Assembly: GCA_937973565.1 (NCBI GenBank)
Contig: CALJKQ010000137.1
Location: forward strand, 1-9,972
DNA: 9,972 nucleotides
Direction of reading: 5' to 3'
From: an uncultured Saprospiraceae bacterium
GTDB lineage: Bacteria > Bacteroidota > Bacteroidia > Chitinophagales > Saprospiraceae
The notes beneath the pieces are model-generated. The model made no database searches. It was not told the origin of the DNA and saw nothing but the letters and a program-made list of their open reading frames with translations. Shown piece by piece: positions 7,101 to 9,972 of the stretch; the first letter of the stretch is position 1, and each line of letters starts with the position of its first letter. A program made the translations under genes and the position numbers.

Positions 7101-7961
7101 TTAAAATATCCATTTATATCCAAAAGCAAGGGTAACACCTACGTGGATGACCATGATGATCAGCATGATCAATGCAAAAGGCAAGTGGGCAATGTGCCAG
7201 TACCGAAATAATTTTTGCATCAACATCAATCTCTCCATTTTTCGCTGAATACCCAATTCTATGCCCATTAACGCTGCAACTACACGCCTGTTCGTACCCT
7301 CCAGATGAATGGCATTCAGGGTACTGCTAAATTTTTTTCTTAGTTGTTGATCCCTGAAATAGGTTTTGATAAATCCGGGATTATCGTGAGACTTTCTTTC
7401 CTCTGTTACCGCATGCCAGGCAGCCAAAACCTGATCTGCCATTGAACCCGACTCTTGTTTGATTTTTTCGGTGAGATCTTCCTGCATCTCTCCAATTTCA
7501 GCTAAACTCAATTCTCTGCCCTGAACGGTGCGGGGAATCTGAAGATAGATGAACCTGCCCACAACACCACTGGCTACCACAGCTACCATGCTCCAAAAAC
7601 TGATGGATACTATTCCGCCAAATTTAAATGAGGTGTGAAATAAAATCATGATCGGACCCAACGTACATAAAAAAATGTGAAACTCGAGCCAATGTTTGAG
7701 TACGCCCAGCCTTGAAAGTGACCGATATCTCTTCCGGGCCATGTAACCAAATACCCCGATGAGAATCAACAGCGTACCCACAATGCCCAGGCCATGTCCA
7801 TACACTCCACTGGGTTTCAAAGCAGTGTGATCGCTGTGGTAAAAACGCTCTTCCATAGGGGTACCATAATAGGAGGCACCATAGTAAAACAAATACAAAG
7901 TAACCGCAATTACGATTGCAGTCAAAGTAGCAAGATAAATGCTATGCGCAGTTTTATTCAT
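7101..7961 (-). CDS. Five-helix membrane cytochrome b-like protein with two H-x13-H pairs
   Basis: This is a 286-residue integral membrane protein. Predicted helices lie near residues 7-28, 55-75, 90-110, 116-140 and 255-280, with a polar 110-residue loop between helices 4 and 5. The basic stretch ARKRYR after helix 2 suggests that side faces the cytoplasm. His95 and His109 in helix 3, and His259 and His273 in helix 5, are both spaced H-x13-H. This is the classic arrangement for two stacked b hemes that pass electrons across a membrane, as in cytochrome b and ferric-reductase-type proteins. His56, His90 and His256 are further candidate ligands. The gene ends one base before the flavoprotein start, which argues for one transcript and a shared complex. 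I infer that it links cytoplasmic flavin/Fe-S to periplasmic c hemes. I do not recognise a named family with certainty; remote relatives may include ferric-reductase-like or b561-like proteins. Confidence 0.82.
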   Translation of the reverse strand: MNKTAHSIYLATLTAIVIAVTLYLFYYGASYYGTPMEERFYHSDHTALKPSGVYGHGLGIVGTLLILIGVFGYMARKRYRSLSRLGVLKHWLEFHIFLCTLGPIMILFHTSFKFGGIVSISFWSMVAVVASGVVGRFIYLQIPRTVQGRELSLAEIGEMQEDLTEKIKQESGSMADQVLAAWHAVTEERKSHDNPGFIKTYFRDQQLRKKFSSTLNAIHLEGTNRRVVAALMGIELGIQRKMERLMLMQKLFRYWHIAHLPFALIMLIIMVIHVGVTLAFGYKWIF

Positions 7962-7983
7962 GAAAAAAGTATGAGAAAAAAAT

Positions 7984-7997
7984 TAGCCAATGGCTAA
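7984..7997 (-). terminator. Weak hairpin plus T-run between first and second cluster genes
   Basis: On the minus strand the sequence reads TTAGCC-ATT-GGCTAA followed immediately by seven T residues. This is a six-base-pair stem with a three-base loop, lying just after the small protein's stop and about 23 bases before the cytochrome b start. The layout is that of a Rho-independent terminator or attenuator, but the stem has only three G-C pairs. It could lower, rather than stop, transcription into the electron-transfer genes. Confidence 0.3.
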
Positions 7998-8008
7998 AAA
8001 AATAAAAT

Positions 8009-8407
8009 TCAGCAGCTAAAAGTCTGAATCTTTGGCGGTTGCCAGCAATCACCTTCGTAAAGAGAAAAGAAGGTGTTCTTAAAAATAAAGGAGCGATGTT
8101 GGATTTTCAGATTTTCCATTGGCATTTCCCAAAGAGAAAGTGGTGCATCAGGCAAAAGATACAAGCTCATAGCTATGCCATTGAGCTCAGACTTAAAAGG
8201 TAGTTTCATGTCCTTTTCTGCATCGGCATACACTTTATTCCCACAACAATAATGGTGCTTTATAAAGTCCCAAAAATCCATTGCTGCGTCTGTCATTTTG
8301 TGCTCCTGGTAATGAGTCCACATATACGGCAGCTTGGCTAACTCCGTACCCGGAATTAATGCCATCAAATAAATGATGAGCAACAGCCTTGCCACATACA
8401 ATTTCAT
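8009..8407 (-). CDS. Small membrane-anchored hypothetical protein, first gene of the cluster
   Basis: This is a 132-residue protein of unrecognised function. Residues 4-22 form a hydrophobic helix that could be a signal anchor or signal peptide. The rest appears soluble and probably periplasmic. It has a histidine-rich middle (H32, H36, then H51-H52 followed by YCC) and two more cysteines at 121 and 132, so metal or heme contact is possible but not shown. It has no CxxCH motif. The general shape (short leader, then KLP, HYxEH and an HHY motif) recalls small uncharacterised Bacteroidota proteins, an impression from memory rather than a search. It lies 47 bases upstream of the cytochrome b gene on the same strand. 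A short hairpin sits in that gap, so it may be only partly cotranscribed. ATG 8407 directly follows a TAACTTTG promoter-like box. Confidence 0.72.
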   Translation of the reverse strand: MKLYVARLLLIIYLMALIPGTELAKLPYMWTHYQEHKMTDAAMDFWDFIKHHYCCGNKVYADAEKDMKLPFKSELNGIAMSLYLLPDAPLSLWEMPMENLKIQHRSFIFKNTFFSLYEGDCWQPPKIQTFSC

Positions 8408-8411
8408 TCTC

Positions 8412-8419
8412 CAAAGTTA
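8412..8419 (-). promoter_or_regulatory. Bacteroidota-type -7 box TAACTTTG upstream of the minus-strand cluster
   Basis: The minus strand carries TAACTTTG, an exact match to the Bacteroidota -7 consensus TAnnTTTG, five bases before ATG 8407. Transcription would then start at or next to the start codon, giving a nearly leaderless mRNA. No good TTG element is visible 19-21 bases upstream, so the call is tentative. Confidence 0.4.
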
Positions 8420-8685
8420 ACAAAATTTTATTTTGTCTCCATATCAGGGTAAAACCCTAAAAAAGAAAATTTGTGAAAACAAATATCAATTTTCCCATTT
8501 TTGTTTTGAATATCATAAGATTACTAAATTAAATTTTGAAGGTGCTCTCATTTTTACATTCTAGCCAAATATAATCATATAAACATGGATATAATTAATC
8601 ACTCAATCGGACAATTCTTTACTGGAAAAAACACAATTCTTCTCATTTAACTGCCATTTGAAGTAAACAGAAAGCGTGAATCAAT

Positions 8686-8692
8686 TATCTTG
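8686..8692 (+). promoter_or_regulatory. Possible -7 box (TATCTTG) for the bestrophin gene
   Basis: TATCTTG, followed by C, is one T short of the Bacteroidota -7 consensus TAnnTTTG. It lies 18 bases before ATG 8711. A TTTG at 8657-8660 could be the upstream element, but its spacing of about 25 bases is longer than usual. It is a candidate only. Confidence 0.32.
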
Positions 8693-8710
8693 CATCCAAC
8701 AATCTGATGT

Positions 8711-9733
8711 ATGCATTCTGCCAAAAACTATTCAATCAAAGAGGTAATTCTTTGGACCAGAAGGGATATTTATGTCCACTTCCTCATCGCTTTTGGTGTT
8801 ACCTTTTTGTTTTCCATTTTAAAATGGAAGTGGATTGCCATTCCGTGGCTACCCATTGCAATGATGGGTACTGCTGTTGCCTTTGTGGTAGGTTTCAAAA
8901 ACAACGCTTCTTATGACAGGCTCTGGGAAGCGAGAAGAATCTGGGGTGCTATTGTAAATGCCAGCAGGAGCTGGGGAATCATGGTACAGGATTACATTAC
9001 CAATCAACACGCCAAAAACCCGGCCTCCGACAAAGAATTGCTTCAAATGCAACGCAGATTGATCGACCGCCATCTGGCATGGCTCACAGCACTGCGGTAT
9101 CAGTTGAGAGAACCCCGAATTTGGGAATCACGCCACCAGGTGCACAACATTGAGTACAGAAACCGCACTTACGTTGTTGATGAGCATACGGTACCCATCG
9201 ATGCAGCCATTGCTGATTTTGTAGATGAAAAAGAATGTGCCTTCATTAAAAATAAAACCAACAAAGCCGCCCAAATCCTTGCCCTACAATCCAAAAACCT
9301 GCGCCAATTGCTGGAAGCAGGGTTTATTGAAGATTTCAGACACATGGAAATGGAAAGGGTCATCGTAGAACTGTACAATCAACAGGGAGCATCTGAAAGG
9401 ATTAAAAACTTCCCTTATCCACGACAATTCGCTACACTGAATCTCTATTTCATCAAGGTATTTGTTATCCTGATCCCCTTTGGCATGCTACAGGAATTCG
9501 ATAAGCTGGGCGAACACTTAATCTGGTTGAACATTCCATTTTCTGTACTGTCAGCCTGGATATTTACCACAATGGAAAAAATCGGTGAGGTCACCGAAAG
9601 TCCTTTTGAAGGCAGCGCCAACGATGTGCCAATATCTGCAATGTCGCGGGGCATTGAAATCGACTTAAAAGAAATGTTTAATTACGATGTGATACCCGAA
9701 CCCGTAAAACCGGTCAATAATATTTTGCTCTAA
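8711..9733 (+). CDS. Bestrophin-family anion channel
   Basis: This is a 340-residue membrane protein of the bacterial bestrophin (YneE/UPF0187) family, which forms pentameric channels. Family members conduct small anions such as chloride or bicarbonate, or in some bacteria cations. Helices lie near residues 22-38 and 43-61, and again near 241-262 and 268-288. The conserved block NNASYDRLWEARR (64-76), followed by WG and VNASR, is the family hallmark. The C-terminal ESPFEGSANDVP segment (297-307) is the conserved stretch after the last helix. Length and layout are normal for the family. ATG 8711 is used; an ATG at 8707 is in another frame and encodes only a shadow. The beta-carbonic anhydrase gene begins nine bases after the stop, so cotranscription is likely, and bicarbonate is the most natural substrate by context. 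Ion selectivity cannot be read from sequence alone. Confidence 0.92.
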   Translation: MHSAKNYSIKEVILWTRRDIYVHFLIAFGVTFLFSILKWKWIAIPWLPIAMMGTAVAFVVGFKNNASYDRLWEARRIWGAIVNASRSWGIMVQDYITNQHAKNPASDKELLQMQRRLIDRHLAWLTALRYQLREPRIWESRHQVHNIEYRNRTYVVDEHTVPIDAAIADFVDEKECAFIKNKTNKAAQILALQSKNLRQLLEAGFIEDFRHMEMERVIVELYNQQGASERIKNFPYPRQFATLNLYFIKVFVILIPFGMLQEFDKLGEHLIWLNIPFSVLSAWIFTTMEKIGEVTESPFEGSANDVPISAMSRGIEIDLKEMFNYDVIPEPVKPVNNILL

Positions 9734-9742
9734 TCTTACACT

Positions 9743-9942
9743 ATGCAACTCAGTCAGCTATTCAAAAACAACGAAAAGTGGGTACAGGAAAGACTTGCTG
9801 AAGACCCCCTGTATTTTGACAAATTATCGCAAGGACAAAGCCCGGAATACCTATACATAGGCTGCTCTGATAGCCGGGTCACGGCAGAAGAAATCATGGG
9901 ACTGATGCCCGGAGAAATTTTTGTGCACCGCAACATTGCCAA
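9743..9942 (+). CDS. Beta-carbonic anhydrase, N-terminal part (contig end)
   Basis: Sixty-six genuine codons are visible. Beta-carbonic anhydrases interconvert CO2 and bicarbonate in the cytoplasm using one zinc. The CSDSR motif at residues 41-45 supplies the first zinc cysteine (Cys41) and the Asp43-Arg45 pair of the active site. The following HRNIA (62-66) is the family's next conserved block. The second zinc pair (His and Cys about 55-60 residues later) lies beyond the contig. The N-terminus (LFKNNEKWV and DPLYFDKLS) is typical of the bacterial can-type group. The apparent continuation as K-D-R-K-S-V-V and a stop is adapter, not protein. The usual residue after HRNIA is Asn (AAY), and the last two genuine bases, AA, agree with that. 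The gene lies nine bases after bestrophin. Confidence 0.93.
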
Positions 9943-9972
9943 AGATCGGAAGAGCGTCGTGTAGGGAAAGAG
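9943..9972 (+). other. Illumina adapter contamination at contig end
   Basis: The last 30 bases begin AGATCGGAAGAGCGTCGTGT and continue to the end exactly as the reverse complement of the Illumina TruSeq universal adapter, as I know that sequence. They interrupt the carbonic anhydrase reading frame at its most conserved block. This stretch is not biological. Confidence 0.98.

Larger units (their letters stand above)
8408..8710. other. AT-rich divergent intergenic region
   Basis: These 303 bases separate the minus-strand electron-transfer cluster from the plus-strand bestrophin gene, so both promoters should lie here. Besides the two -7-like boxes it contains two small inverted repeats: AGGGT-AAA-ACCCT at 8446-8458 and ACAAAA/TTTTGT at about 8420-8436. 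The first lies roughly 40 bases upstream of the minus-strand start and could be an operator. A 21-codon ORF at 8585-8650 has no supporting feature. I see no RNA gene or mobile element. Confidence 0.6.

Noticed and set aside
7100..7138. GTG 7138 as flavoprotein start
   Set aside because: It would overlap the cytochrome b gene by 38 bases and add a tail that weakens the N-terminal anchor; ATG 7099 is one base after the upstream stop, like the other tight junctions here.
8235..8423. Minus-strand ORF of 62 codons
   Set aside because: It overlaps the better-supported 132-residue gene in another frame and has no leader or motif.
8585..8650. 21-codon plus-strand ORF in the intergenic region
   Set aside because: It has no ribosome-binding, composition or motif support and is expected by chance in AT-rich DNA.
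9943..9964. C-terminal extension of the carbonic anhydrase
   Set aside because: These codons are adapter sequence; a real beta-carbonic anhydrase continues for well over 100 further residues.

Overview
The window looks like a draft or metagenome-assembled contig from a Bacteroidota bacterium, possibly Saprospiria-like. The reasons are GC of intermediate level, start codons without Shine-Dalgarno sequences, TAnnTTTG-like promoter boxes, and Bacteroidota-style signal peptides ending in AQ. The taxonomic placement is inference from style, not from a marker gene. The last 30 bases are Illumina adapter, so the right edge is an artificial contig end.

Positions 1-8407 hold a five-gene cluster on the minus strand, read right to left. 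It begins with a small membrane-anchored protein of unknown function (8407-8009). Next come a five-helix membrane cytochrome b-like protein with two H-x13-H heme-ligand pairs (7961-7101) and a membrane-anchored ferredoxin/FAD/NAD(P)H oxidoreductase (7099-5768). A secreted protein with 23 CxxCH heme sites follows (5765-3927). Last is a giant secreted multiheme protein that starts at GTG 3948 and is still open at base 1. It shows 1316 codons without a stop and 52 CxxCH motifs, mostly in five tandem copies of a 222-223-residue, nine-heme unit. Because it has no stop inside the window it is easily missed, and several long ORFs on the other strand are only its shadows.

Read together, the last four genes form a plausible electron path: NAD(P)H, FAD and Fe-S in the cytoplasm, two b hemes across the inner membrane, a 23-heme periplasmic carrier, then a heme chain of at least 52 sites. 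The flow could also run inward. This resembles extracellular or long-range electron-transfer systems, but no outer-membrane porin or terminal reductase is visible, so the physiological role is inference.

Positions 8408-8710 are an AT-rich divergent intergenic region. To its right on the plus strand are a bestrophin-family anion channel (8711-9733) and, 9 bases later, the first 66 codons of a beta-carbonic anhydrase (from 9743). That gene is cut off where adapter sequence begins at 9943. The pair suggests bicarbonate transport coupled to CO2/bicarbonate interconversion.
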